Source: an uncultured Bacteroidales bacterium
GTDB taxonomy: Bacteria > Bacteroidota > Bacteroidia > Bacteroidales > Paludibacteraceae
DNA length: 64,000 bases
NCBI GenBank assembly: GCA_937891975.1
Contig: CALAUA010000022.1
Coordinates: 1-64,000 of the forward strand
Direction of reading: 5' to 3'
Shown here: in pieces, positions 23,112 through 30,802 of the stretch
How the letters are laid out: the number at the start of each line of letters is the position of its first letter
Numbering within the stretch: the stretch's first letter is position 1
The notes under the pieces: model-generated
Seen by the model: the letters and a program-made list of their open reading frames with translations, nothing else
The model's database searches: none
Told to the model about the DNA's origin: nothing
Translations under genes and position numbers: made by a program

Positions 23112-25439
23112 TTATTCAGCATTCCGTACCTCAATATCTTGACGAACTTCAATACTTTGATGAATAAAGTTACACTCGTTCAATTGATTTATAGTTTGGT
23201 TATAAACGATACCGCGTTTTTTGGGATCTCGAATTGTCATTATCAAATAAGCATTGAATTGCAAGTCATCACGTTCCATGCTACTTTCTGTTTCTTCCCG
23301 GAATAACGCACTTAATTTTAATGCCCAATGACGATTGGCATTTAGAGCATTATGTTTATTGGTATCCGTCATATTTTCCAAGTTCACATGAAATTTTTTT
23401 ATGGGAGAGAATTTATGCAACTTATCTATTCGATTACATTCCCACAAATCAGATCCTCCCTGAGTGCGTCTGCGGCTGTATTTGTCCTCCGACAACACAT
23501 TAATACAGCCATCTAAACGTAGTGAGTTGCGATAATAACGTGAAGTATCTACATCTCCTAAATCTATATAATGTTCATCTGCATAAGTCAATAATTTCAC
23601 ATCAACATCAGTCTGACAATATTCTGCTCCTTGATTGAAATTTAAAATAGGATCTGTCACTAGTGTCATGGTGATGTCTCCATAAAAAAATCCATCTTCG
23701 ATTAATCCTTCCGGAAAAACAAATTTTGCCACCTGATATTCATGCCCTTTCTGGAAATGACATGGGAAAACCATGGTTATTTCATTCTCATCGTTATGCA
23801 TAATGTCACCAACCGCCTGTGGCACCCCAAAACCAATTTTACGAATTCGTTCCTCTAGTTCTTCATTAGCCATACCTAAAGGATACATCGCACTATGCAC
23901 TAAAAGAGCTTTGACCAATAGTGGATTATATTTATCTCCCAACATGTTGGCAATTGCAGCAGCAGATGCCGAGATGCGCGGCACAGCATAACTTGTTCCA
24001 CACACTCCTATTATTCTTTCATATTCATTGACAACTCGAATCAAATTTGCTTCGTCACCTCCCAAATTCGCCAAGTCGGGTTTGATAATAGATCCTGCAG
24101 CCAGTCCCAGACATGATACAGGAGACCAATTTTCAACCTGATTTCCATCTTGATTGTTTTCATAAGTTGTTGCTCCTACTACTAAACTTAGAACAGAATC
24201 TGCGCCACATGTAATATGGTTTTCATCTCCTCTCTTATTTCCAGCCGACTTGCATATCAAGATATTATGTTCCTTTTGTAACGTATCAAGTACTTTGGCA
24301 TAATCAGATATTTCAGACAGCGATGCTTCTTTTTGAGACCCCATTGAAGAGCTCCATATTTTAATGTCTTGATTTCGAGCAATCGCTTTTTTGATTAAAT
24401 CTATGCATTCATCTTCAGGAACCGTCATAAAGCGAGAATTCGTATTAACCACACAACTTCTAATCTTACATGGTCCTGTTCCTGTTCTTGCCTCGTCACA
24501 TAATTTATCCCCATACAATAATATACTTGCTACTTGTGTACCATGATCCCTTGACACATCCTCCGGATCCCATTCCTCTGGAACCTGATTGTCACCATCC
24601 ATCCAAACGCCCATTGATACCAGATCTTCTTCTATACCAGAATCCAACAACCCCACTATAGGATAATCAACTCCGGCTTGCGGTGTTTCGGATGGAACTT
24701 CTCCATCCCAATGATTATCAACTACATTCAACGTCATATAAGGCATCTTCTGTACTGAATAAACGCCATCTAATGTAGCCAGACGTTCCATGAAATCTGC
24801 AGAATCCACTCTTGTTTTGTACAATCTCAATCCATTCACATAATCCAATCGCTGACATGATTGGCCATATTCCTCACACAATTGATGTAGATGGCGTTCG
24901 CATGCATGATTATAATGCTCATTGCCATAATCTGCTAATTTTATTTTGAGCAACTGACCAGATGCGCTTTTTTCTATTGCCGGTTGAAACAAGCCAACAG
25001 ATTCGATTGAAGCGTATGCTCGCAGTACTTTTGTGGTTGCCACACTATATGCATTTGCATCAAAACGTCTAGCGATTTGTTGCAAGGCAGAGCGATTATT
25101 AACTTTAACCAATAGTTTCCTGCGTGCGGTCATACCTAGCACGTTCTTCTCTTCCCTTAGGTTCAATATTGACAAAATATCCTTGCGGTATGACTTTGCT
25201 TCTGCTTTTTGATGCAAATCTACTTCAAACAACAAGGGCATATCATTATGTTGCTGCTCTCTCTCATCAAAAAGCCGCATCCAAGAACTCATTTGCTCAT
25301 ATACATAGTTGCTTTGCTCTCTACATATATCAATATTATCTGTTATCCAACTTTGAAGAACATCTTGGCCACCACCTTCCGCCAAGAAGTCATCTTGTCT
25401 CTCGCGGAATTCCACTAATTGAATAGGTAAGTTTTTCAT
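23112..25439 (-). CDS. ietS: IetS-like subtilisin-family serine protease (defence system partner)
   Basis: 775 residues without signal peptide, so probably cytoplasmic. The S8 catalytic set is complete: Asp 266 in IVGLLDSGI, His 299 in SRDHGTQVAS, oxyanion Asn 401 in SAGNK, and Ser 483 in CGTSYAVPR. A 240-residue N-terminal region and a 250-residue beta-rich C-terminal region flank the protease domain. The gene overlaps by 4 bp the stop of an AAA+ ATPase gene. An AAA+ ATPase followed by a subtilase is the arrangement of IetAS, first described as a plasmid toxin-antitoxin pair of pTiC58 and later as an anti-phage system. The assignment is by gene pairing and domain content, not by a search. 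Confidence 0.8.
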   Translation of the reverse strand: MKNLPIQLVEFRERQDDFLAEGGGQDVLQSWITDNIDICREQSNYVYEQMSSWMRLFDEREQQHNDMPLLFEVDLHQKAEAKSYRKDILSILNLREEKNVLGMTARRKLLVKVNNRSALQQIARRFDANAYSVATTKVLRAYASIESVGLFQPAIEKSASGQLLKIKLADYGNEHYNHACERHLHQLCEEYGQSCQRLDYVNGLRLYKTRVDSADFMERLATLDGVYSVQKMPYMTLNVVDNHWDGEVPSETPQAGVDYPIVGLLDSGIEEDLVSMGVWMDGDNQVPEEWDPEDVSRDHGTQVASILLYGDKLCDEARTGTGPCKIRSCVVNTNSRFMTVPEDECIDLIKKAIARNQDIKIWSSSMGSQKEASLSEISDYAKVLDTLQKEHNILICKSAGNKRGDENHITCGADSVLSLVVGATTYENNQDGNQVENWSPVSCLGLAAGSIIKPDLANLGGDEANLIRVVNEYERIIGVCGTSYAVPRISASAAAIANMLGDKYNPLLVKALLVHSAMYPLGMANEELEERIRKIGFGVPQAVGDIMHNDENEITMVFPCHFQKGHEYQVAKFVFPEGLIEDGFFYGDITMTLVTDPILNFNQGAEYCQTDVDVKLLTYADEHYIDLGDVDTSRYYRNSLRLDGCINVLSEDKYSRRRTQGGSDLWECNRIDKLHKFSPIKKFHVNLENMTDTNKHNALNANRHWALKLSALFREETESSMERDDLQFNAYLIMTIRDPKKRGIVYNQTINQLNECNFIHQSIEVRQDIEVRNAE

Positions 25440-26533
25440 AATTGTGTAGATTTATTCATTATTTGTTTCACTTGACGCAATGAAATATTCAATTCATGAG
25501 ATATTGTCGTTTGCGGAATGCCAGCATTCGACATATATTGCACTAACGACTCCAGACTAATTTCTCGTTGCGTATAATTAAATATTTCTATAACCACATC
25601 CGGGTATGTCAGCATATCTTGTCCTTTCAGTACAGACTTTGCTTTTGCCTTATTTATAATTGTGTGCATATTAGCAGGCGAGTCCTTTTCTAACAAAACT
25701 GCCAACTGTCCTAATTGCTTGTTGTCTGAAATAAATTCACATGGAAAATCCCCAATTTGAGTTTCTAGAATTTTCTGTTTTTTTTCATTACTCGGATTTC
25801 CAATTTCAATTGTTGTTTGGAAACGTCTCCATACTGCTTTGTCCAACAATTCTGCATGATTGGTTGCTGCCATTAAGACGCTATCCGGGGACATACTATC
25901 TATATTTTGCAACAAACTATTAATCACACGTTTCAGTTCTCCCAACTCATGCACATCATCACGCGCTTTGGCAATAGCATCAAATTCATCCAAGAACAAA
26001 ATACAGGGACGTCCCTCTGCGAATTCAAATATCTTACGAATGTTCTTTGCCGTACTTCCCAACAATGATGACACAAGCGAATCTAAACGCACTACAAGCA
26101 ATGGAAGACCTGTTTTTTCTGATATATAGTGCGCAATTGATGTCTTTCCGCAACCAGGAGCTCCATGTAAAAGCATTGAAAGTCTTATATCAACACCGGC
26201 ATTTAACAACTCCGTCCTTCTATTAACCAAATCAATAAAATTTGACACTTGCTTATCAGCTAAATCTTCTAATACAATTTGCGTTCTATCTGCAATAGGA
26301 GGAACAACTTCCACCATTTGCAAACGGCTATCCGTATCTACAGGAAGATTCATATACTGATCCATGGTTGCCAAGTTTGCACGATTTCTTTCTAAGGTCT
26401 CATGAATGCTTTTGGCCATAGAAAAATCTCCTTCGGATTCAAAATGAGTCGCTAATCGCTGAGAATAATTAACGATTTTGCGAACATCATTATGCAAGCC
26501 TCCTTCAATAATTCTTAATACTTCTGAATACAT
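25436..26533 (-). CDS. ietA: IetA-like AAA+ ATPase with C-terminal HTH-like end
   Basis: 365 residues. The Walker A motif GAPGCGKT is at 124-131, Walker B ILFLDE at 178-183, sensor-1 Asn 225 in MAATNH and an arginine finger in AVWRRF near 236. The N-terminal 90 residues are helical. The last 40 residues (about 325-362) read LESLVQYMSNAGIPQTTISH then ELNISLRQVKQIM, which looks like a helix-turn-helix. The ATPase is the first gene of a two-gene operon with the subtilase (4-bp overlap), with promoter 26551-26582. In IetAS the ATPase is thought to control the protease. A DNA-binding role for the tail is an inference. Confidence 0.82.
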   Translation of the reverse strand: MYSEVLRIIEGGLHNDVRKIVNYSQRLATHFESEGDFSMAKSIHETLERNRANLATMDQYMNLPVDTDSRLQMVEVVPPIADRTQIVLEDLADKQVSNFIDLVNRRTELLNAGVDIRLSMLLHGAPGCGKTSIAHYISEKTGLPLLVVRLDSLVSSLLGSTAKNIRKIFEFAEGRPCILFLDEFDAIAKARDDVHELGELKRVINSLLQNIDSMSPDSVLMAATNHAELLDKAVWRRFQTTIEIGNPSNEKKQKILETQIGDFPCEFISDNKQLGQLAVLLEKDSPANMHTIINKAKAKSVLKGQDMLTYPDVVIEIFNYTQREISLESLVQYMSNAGIPQTTISHELNISLRQVKQIMNKSTQL

Positions 26534-26550
26534 ATTTTAAAAATTTTGTG

Positions 26551-26582
26551 CAAAAGTACTCTTTTTTTTTGACATGTGCAAA
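26551..26582 (-). promoter_or_regulatory. Promoter of ietAS
   Basis: On the minus strand, TTTG (complement of 26579-26582) and TACTTTTG (complement of 26551-26558), spacer 20 bp, 18 bp before the ietA start. Confidence 0.85.
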
Positions 26583-26598
26583 TTTTTTTGCATTTTTT

Positions 26599-26646
26599 GT
26601 TCCAAAAACACAAAAAATCGTTCCAAAAACACAGAAAATCGTTCTA
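26599..26646. repeat. 21-bp direct repeat upstream of the ietAS promoter
   Basis: GTTCCAAAAACACAAAAAAT plus C (26599-26619) is followed by a copy with one change (26620-26640) and the first bases GTTCTAA of a third. It lies about 17-60 bp upstream of the -33 element, a usual place for an operator or activator site. Confidence 0.75.
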
Positions 26647-26774
26647 ATATACAAAATTTAGTCATCGCAAACGGACTTTTCTATTCCCCCAAAAAATCCC
26701 CTTCCTAAAATGTCGGGAGAGGCATAAAGTGTGAAAAAGAATTATATAGGGACTTTTTTCTTGAATATGCAAGA

Positions 26775-28517
26775 TTATTTTACATTTATAGTTTTAAAAT
26801 CAGACTCTTTCCAACTATGCTCCATGTATGAAAAATATGAAGAGTTATATTTTCGAGCAAAAAGTTTCTGGGATACATCAATTTTGTTGTTATTAATCGT
26901 TAAAGACGATAAATATTCTCTAAAGAAAGCTAATGAATCTTTAATATATTCATTCTCATAGCACTTAGGCCTTGCGACCCAAAACTTCTTTGCTAAATCC
27001 TCACAATATTTATTCGAGGATTCTTCTGATATCTTAACAGGAACCACGATACAATCCGCCAAGTAATAAGTTGAAGCACTATTAATAAAATCAAAATCAT
27101 TATTTATTGCTGTAGAAGTATACTCTATTCCTGCCAATTGAATTTTTTTGCTCTCTTCTCCTTCAATTTCTTGTTTTTTCTGATTTTTTACAACAATTAT
27201 ATGCAGCAATAGTTGAGGCAAGATATACTCTGGTTTAAAATTATCATATTCATTGGCGACCTTTAACGAGCAAGCTAAAATTATTGGAAGCATCCGGAGG
27301 AAAATCCGACAATTTTCTTCGGAATACATTTCTTTCTGCAATCTTAAATCTAAGAGAAAGAAATCCATTTGTGCCTTTATAGCACTCGTTGCAAAATCGC
27401 TCAAAGCCGGTCGCCTCATCTCCTCCCAACACACATATATAGATTTGCCCAAGTATAGACATGGATACCCCGGTAGACTATATCGTTTTGTCGTAACAGA
27501 ACCTCTTTTATTAAAAGGCACATGAAATAAATCTTTTTCCTCGAATACTACTTTCTCATTCTCCCCTTTCAATCTTGTTCGATAGTATATATAATTTTTA
27601 TGAATAGGAGCATATGGAAATCTTTTATCCTTGTTCCTTTCCCACCATTCATCCAATTCTTTTATACTATTAAAGACATCTCCACGCATATATGATGCTA
27701 TTACGTTTCTAACGACCTCTATATTATCATCCATTTCATCCTCCACCAATGCATATGGTACTATGAGTTCTTTCTTTTTCGTCTTTATTCGAAATTTAAT
27801 CCCATTCCCCATGGATTCACGCATCTTTTCAAATACATAGTTGATACGTTCCTCGAACGACCTATCATCAGAAGTATTATCTAGGTGCAGTTTGAGATTT
27901 TTAATTAATTGAACATATTCTATTGGACTTGAAGATGGATGTTGTATAAGGAGTTCTTCAATCGCATTTGCAACATCCGAGAGATTGATATTCGTCTGAA
28001 GAGTACGTGTTTTTCTATATAAGTCTTTTTGTAAACTACTTCGCGGAATGTCTAATACTAGAGGTTCAACCTTACGATAGAATCCCAAATCTATTTCTTC
28101 ACCTTTTGAAGTCAGTAATCTTGCCCCTTCTCTGCGTACTTTAGCGTCTTTTAGAAACCTTTCTCGTATATTCTCATTTGTTATGATTGTATCATCTATC
28201 AATCTATATATAGAAATAGCTTGATCCAAAGGCACTATCACAATATCACCGGATTTCATTTCATTAACGAAACGATTAAGGCTATATCGATTTTTTGGGA
28301 ATGGACTATCAGAGTTCATTTCCCATATTGATTGCATCAATTCTTCAATTGCAGTAAGCCCAGATTCTCTAATCTTATTTAGATTGCTTTGCGCAGAAAA
28401 ATCAGACCACCCTGTAGACAATATACAATGGTCTCGAAGTAAACGACGAGACAAAAATAATCCGTTATTTCCTCCAGTAATTCGATGTAACCAATATTGT
28501 GGACGATGTTGCCCCAT
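26775..28517 (-). CDS. PUA/EVE-like plus RES-like domain fusion protein, putative defence effector
   Basis: 580 residues, no signal peptide or membrane helix. The N-terminal part (about 8-112) has the pattern of PUA/EVE-like domains found in modification-dependent restriction proteins: YWLHRIT, GWSDFS near 36-41, RFVNEMKSGDIVIVP near 82-96 and ISIYRLID near 101. The C-terminal part (about 310-540) resembles RES proteins, which degrade NAD+: YYRTR at 311-315, TKRYSLPGYPCLYLG at 343-357 and CWEE at 363-366. The middle (about 115-300) is helical and unrecognised. It has its own promoter (28585-28616) and lies 241 bp upstream of ietA on the same strand. A modified-DNA sensor joined to an NAD+-depleting effector is an inference from domains. 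Confidence 0.6.
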   Translation of the reverse strand: MGQHRPQYWLHRITGGNNGLFLSRRLLRDHCILSTGWSDFSAQSNLNKIRESGLTAIEELMQSIWEMNSDSPFPKNRYSLNRFVNEMKSGDIVIVPLDQAISIYRLIDDTIITNENIRERFLKDAKVRREGARLLTSKGEEIDLGFYRKVEPLVLDIPRSSLQKDLYRKTRTLQTNINLSDVANAIEELLIQHPSSSPIEYVQLIKNLKLHLDNTSDDRSFEERINYVFEKMRESMGNGIKFRIKTKKKELIVPYALVEDEMDDNIEVVRNVIASYMRGDVFNSIKELDEWWERNKDKRFPYAPIHKNYIYYRTRLKGENEKVVFEEKDLFHVPFNKRGSVTTKRYSLPGYPCLYLGKSIYVCWEEMRRPALSDFATSAIKAQMDFFLLDLRLQKEMYSEENCRIFLRMLPIILACSLKVANEYDNFKPEYILPQLLLHIIVVKNQKKQEIEGEESKKIQLAGIEYTSTAINNDFDFINSASTYYLADCIVVPVKISEESSNKYCEDLAKKFWVARPKCYENEYIKDSLAFFREYLSSLTINNNKIDVSQKLFARKYNSSYFSYMEHSWKESDFKTINVK

Positions 28518-28584
28518 AATTCATTGCACTGTATGTTCGTGCGCAACTTTTAAGGTTAATTAATGTGTTTTCTGAATTGCGGGG

Positions 28585-28616
28585 CAAAGTTACAACTTTT
28601 TTTTGACATAGGCAAA
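28585..28616 (-). promoter_or_regulatory. Promoter of the PUA/EVE-RES gene
   Basis: On the minus strand, TTTG (complement of 28613-28616) and TAACTTTG (complement of 28585-28592), spacer 20 bp, about 68 bp before the start codon. Confidence 0.85.
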
Positions 28617-28704
28617 TAAATATTCCGATTTAGACGGAAATGCGGAGGCAAACGCAGAAAGCGACGCAAAATCAATTCATTTCACTTGCAAAATCAAAAT
28701 ATTA

Positions 28705-28736
28705 TTTGCTTATCTCGAAAAATTATTGTATCTTTG
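28705..28736 (+). promoter_or_regulatory. Orphan plus-strand promoter with no gene
   Basis: TTTG (28705-28708) and TATCTTTG (28729-28736), spacer 20 bp: a full match. Downstream are AAGGAGG (28755-28761) and ATG at 28773, but the frame stops after four codons. Transcription would run antisense into the 3' end of the TPR regulator gene. The 28518-28867 stretch otherwise holds no gene. Confidence 0.7.
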
Positions 28737-28867
28737 TAAGTCTTTTTGCAAAAAAAGGAGGTTTAAGAATAAATGGAATACAAATAGGAATAAATAGGCA
28801 TGCGATGCACGCCATAGGATATGTTAAGGTGTTTGTGTGGAAGGTTCTTCAAAAAAGTTGCGAATGT

Positions 28868-30562
28868 TTACACAAGGTGGTGGAGGATGTCGTCGGCTTC
28901 GGGGATGGAGAGTTTTTGACGGATTTGAGTCTTACGCTGGTAAATTGTTTGAAGACTTTGGCGAGTGAGCATGTTTATCTCCTTTGTCGAAAAATTTGCC
29001 TTAAGTAAACAACATAATTGAATCTCCTTTTCATTCAAAATGCCTGAATACCGATTATTCAATTGTGTGTAAAAACCATCATAAACAAGGTCTATCATTT
29101 GAAATATATTCTGCCAATCAATTAATACATTTGCCTTGTTCTCGTTCAAAGCCATAAGTCGCGATAACAAGTGTTGATTGGCTTCGGTTGGTATGCTAAC
29201 AATTGTTTTGATAATACCTAATTGTTGCAACATCAATTTTTTGACATTCTCTTTTCCCTCTTCTTGGCTTGAAGAAATATTTGCAAATATTTTACGCAAT
29301 GTTTCTATTTCCTCTTCCTTTTCAATAAGCATATTTTTACGACGCCTATATAAATAGATTGAAAAAGCAGACAAACCAATCATAATAAATATCATAACAA
29401 TAATAAGTGTAATTTGGCGTTGGCGAGATAGGGTTTGTCTGAGTATCTGTTCGCGCAAATCACGCTTTTGTTGCTCACTAGCTGCACTAATTGCATTGTT
29501 AAGATGTATTGATTCCTCTAATTCATTATTATATTGCCATAGATAGCTCATAAGAAGCTTGCCAGTTAGAGCATAATCAAGTATCTGCCTATAAGCTAAC
29601 ATGTTGCCACGAACTGATTGATAATCACCTCTACTCTCATAATCTTTTAATGAAGCCTCTGCTTTTCTCATTAACTCTTGTGCTCGCTTTTTATCTCCTT
29701 TTAATAAGTATAGGCGAGATAATGAGCAATAACTCTCACCTAAAGGATAGATCCCCTCATCAGAATAATATTGCAATAATTCTTTGTGCATATTGATAGC
29801 TCTGTCATAATGCCCCAATTCTCCTAATAAATCTGCATAATTACGACGTACAATAGTTTGTACTAACAATGTGTCACGTTCTGTTTGGGCACTTTGGATT
29901 GCTTGCTCAAAGTATTTTTCCATTGCATCATAATCTCCCAAATTGTAACAAGCAACTGCTATTCCGTTATACACTGTAACTATTTCATCCGAATGTATCG
30001 CATTCTTTGAATCTGAATTTAGAAGTGCTTCTCCATATTCACGAACATGTTGAAAATCGTGATCTGACAAACTGATTTGTAATGCCAAACGAAAAGGCAT
30101 GATCATCCAAGAACTATCATTTATCTCTTGGGCGATTGATTGTGTATCTTCTAAATATTTGTATGCTGTTTCTTTTTCATTTATCCACCAATAATAAAAT
30201 ACTTTCAGCATTTGTGCTTTCATCATTCGTTTAGTGAGTAAAGATGTGCGTTCGTTTTGGGGTACATCCTGCCATGCGTTCAGATAGAAATCGGCAGACC
30301 AACAGACCATCGAGTCTTCTGAGAGCGACTGATGTAGATTACTATGTATATTAGCAATACTAAGCCAATAAAGTGCTTGTGCAGAATCTGGTAATAAATG
30401 GGGATTTACCACTTCACGCAACATTGTCATTGCCGAATCAGGATTCGCAACAATCATTTTTTCTGCTTCTTGTATTTTCGAAGCATCTCTATTTGAACAC
30501 GCACTCAAAGTCAAAAGAAAGACTGATAGGATGGCTAAAAAAATGCGAAAAGGATATTTCAT
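28868..30562 (-). CDS. Membrane-spanning TPR / HTH regulator
   Basis: 564 residues. The N-terminus has a lipoprotein-like signal with LSAC (Cys 22). TPR-like helical repeats fill residues about 35-345, one membrane helix spans about 384-405, a coiled coil follows (about 412-440), and the C-terminus (about 505-560) reads LNEKEIQLCCLLKANFSTKE then INMLTRQSLQTIYQRKTQIRQ, a LuxR/GerE-like helix-turn-helix. This layout is typical of Bacteroidota one-component regulators that sense in the periplasm and act on DNA in the cytoplasm. It is divergent from the outer-membrane barrel gene, 236 bp away, each with its own promoter. That barrel gene is the most likely target. The signal sensed is unknown. 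Confidence 0.82.
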   Translation of the reverse strand: MKYPFRIFLAILSVFLLTLSACSNRDASKIQEAEKMIVANPDSAMTMLREVVNPHLLPDSAQALYWLSIANIHSNLHQSLSEDSMVCWSADFYLNAWQDVPQNERTSLLTKRMMKAQMLKVFYYWWINEKETAYKYLEDTQSIAQEINDSSWMIMPFRLALQISLSDHDFQHVREYGEALLNSDSKNAIHSDEIVTVYNGIAVACYNLGDYDAMEKYFEQAIQSAQTERDTLLVQTIVRRNYADLLGELGHYDRAINMHKELLQYYSDEGIYPLGESYCSLSRLYLLKGDKKRAQELMRKAEASLKDYESRGDYQSVRGNMLAYRQILDYALTGKLLMSYLWQYNNELEESIHLNNAISAASEQQKRDLREQILRQTLSRQRQITLIIVMIFIMIGLSAFSIYLYRRRKNMLIEKEEEIETLRKIFANISSSQEEGKENVKKLMLQQLGIIKTIVSIPTEANQHLLSRLMALNENKANVLIDWQNIFQMIDLVYDGFYTQLNNRYSGILNEKEIQLCCLLKANFSTKEINMLTRQSLQTIYQRKTQIRQKLSIPEADDILHHLV

Positions 30563-30600
30563 ACCTCCAAATAATTACTACAGTTATTCTGAAAACGATG

Positions 30601-30632
30601 CAAAATTACTTATTATTTGGGAGATTTGCAAA
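30601..30632 (-). promoter_or_regulatory. Promoter of the TPR/HTH regulator
   Basis: On the minus strand, TTTG (complement of 30629-30632) and TAATTTTG (complement of 30601-30608), spacer 20 bp. Confidence 0.8.
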
Positions 30633-30725
30633 TCTATATAAGCCACAAAAGGGGAAATATAATATTTTGTTTTGATAACTAATTGTTTTCCTGTGTATTA
30701 CAGAATGGAAAAATAAATCCTAAAA

Positions 30726-30758
30726 TTTGTATATAAGTGTGTTTTTGTAGTAATTTTG
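30726..30758 (+). promoter_or_regulatory. Promoter of the outer-membrane barrel gene
   Basis: TTTG (30726-30729) and TAATTTTG (30751-30758), spacer 21 bp, 40 bp before the start codon. Confidence 0.8.
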
Positions 30759-30781
30759 CACAAATTTTCAACGGTTTAACA

Positions 30782-30802
30782 ATGACAAATAAAAGTTTAT
30801 GA
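30782..30802 (+). other. Six-codon leader ORF coupled to the barrel gene
   Basis: ATG at 30782 opens MTNKSL and its TGA overlaps the ATG of the main gene (ATGA, 30799-30802). It may serve as a coupled leader, or the overlap may be chance. Confidence 0.35.

Noticed and set aside
22983..23306. Plus-strand frame of 107 codons
   Set aside because: Its second half is antisense to the end of ietS, with no promoter or clear ribosome site; possibly a remnant but not supportable.
26534..26774. A toxin or antitoxin gene between ietA and the PUA/EVE-RES gene
   Set aside because: The 241 bp hold a promoter and direct repeats; no frame with a usable start was found.
28640..29008. Plus-strand frame of 122 codons downstream of or over the orphan promoter
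   Set aside because: Its start lies upstream of the promoter, and its end is antisense to the TPR/HTH regulator.
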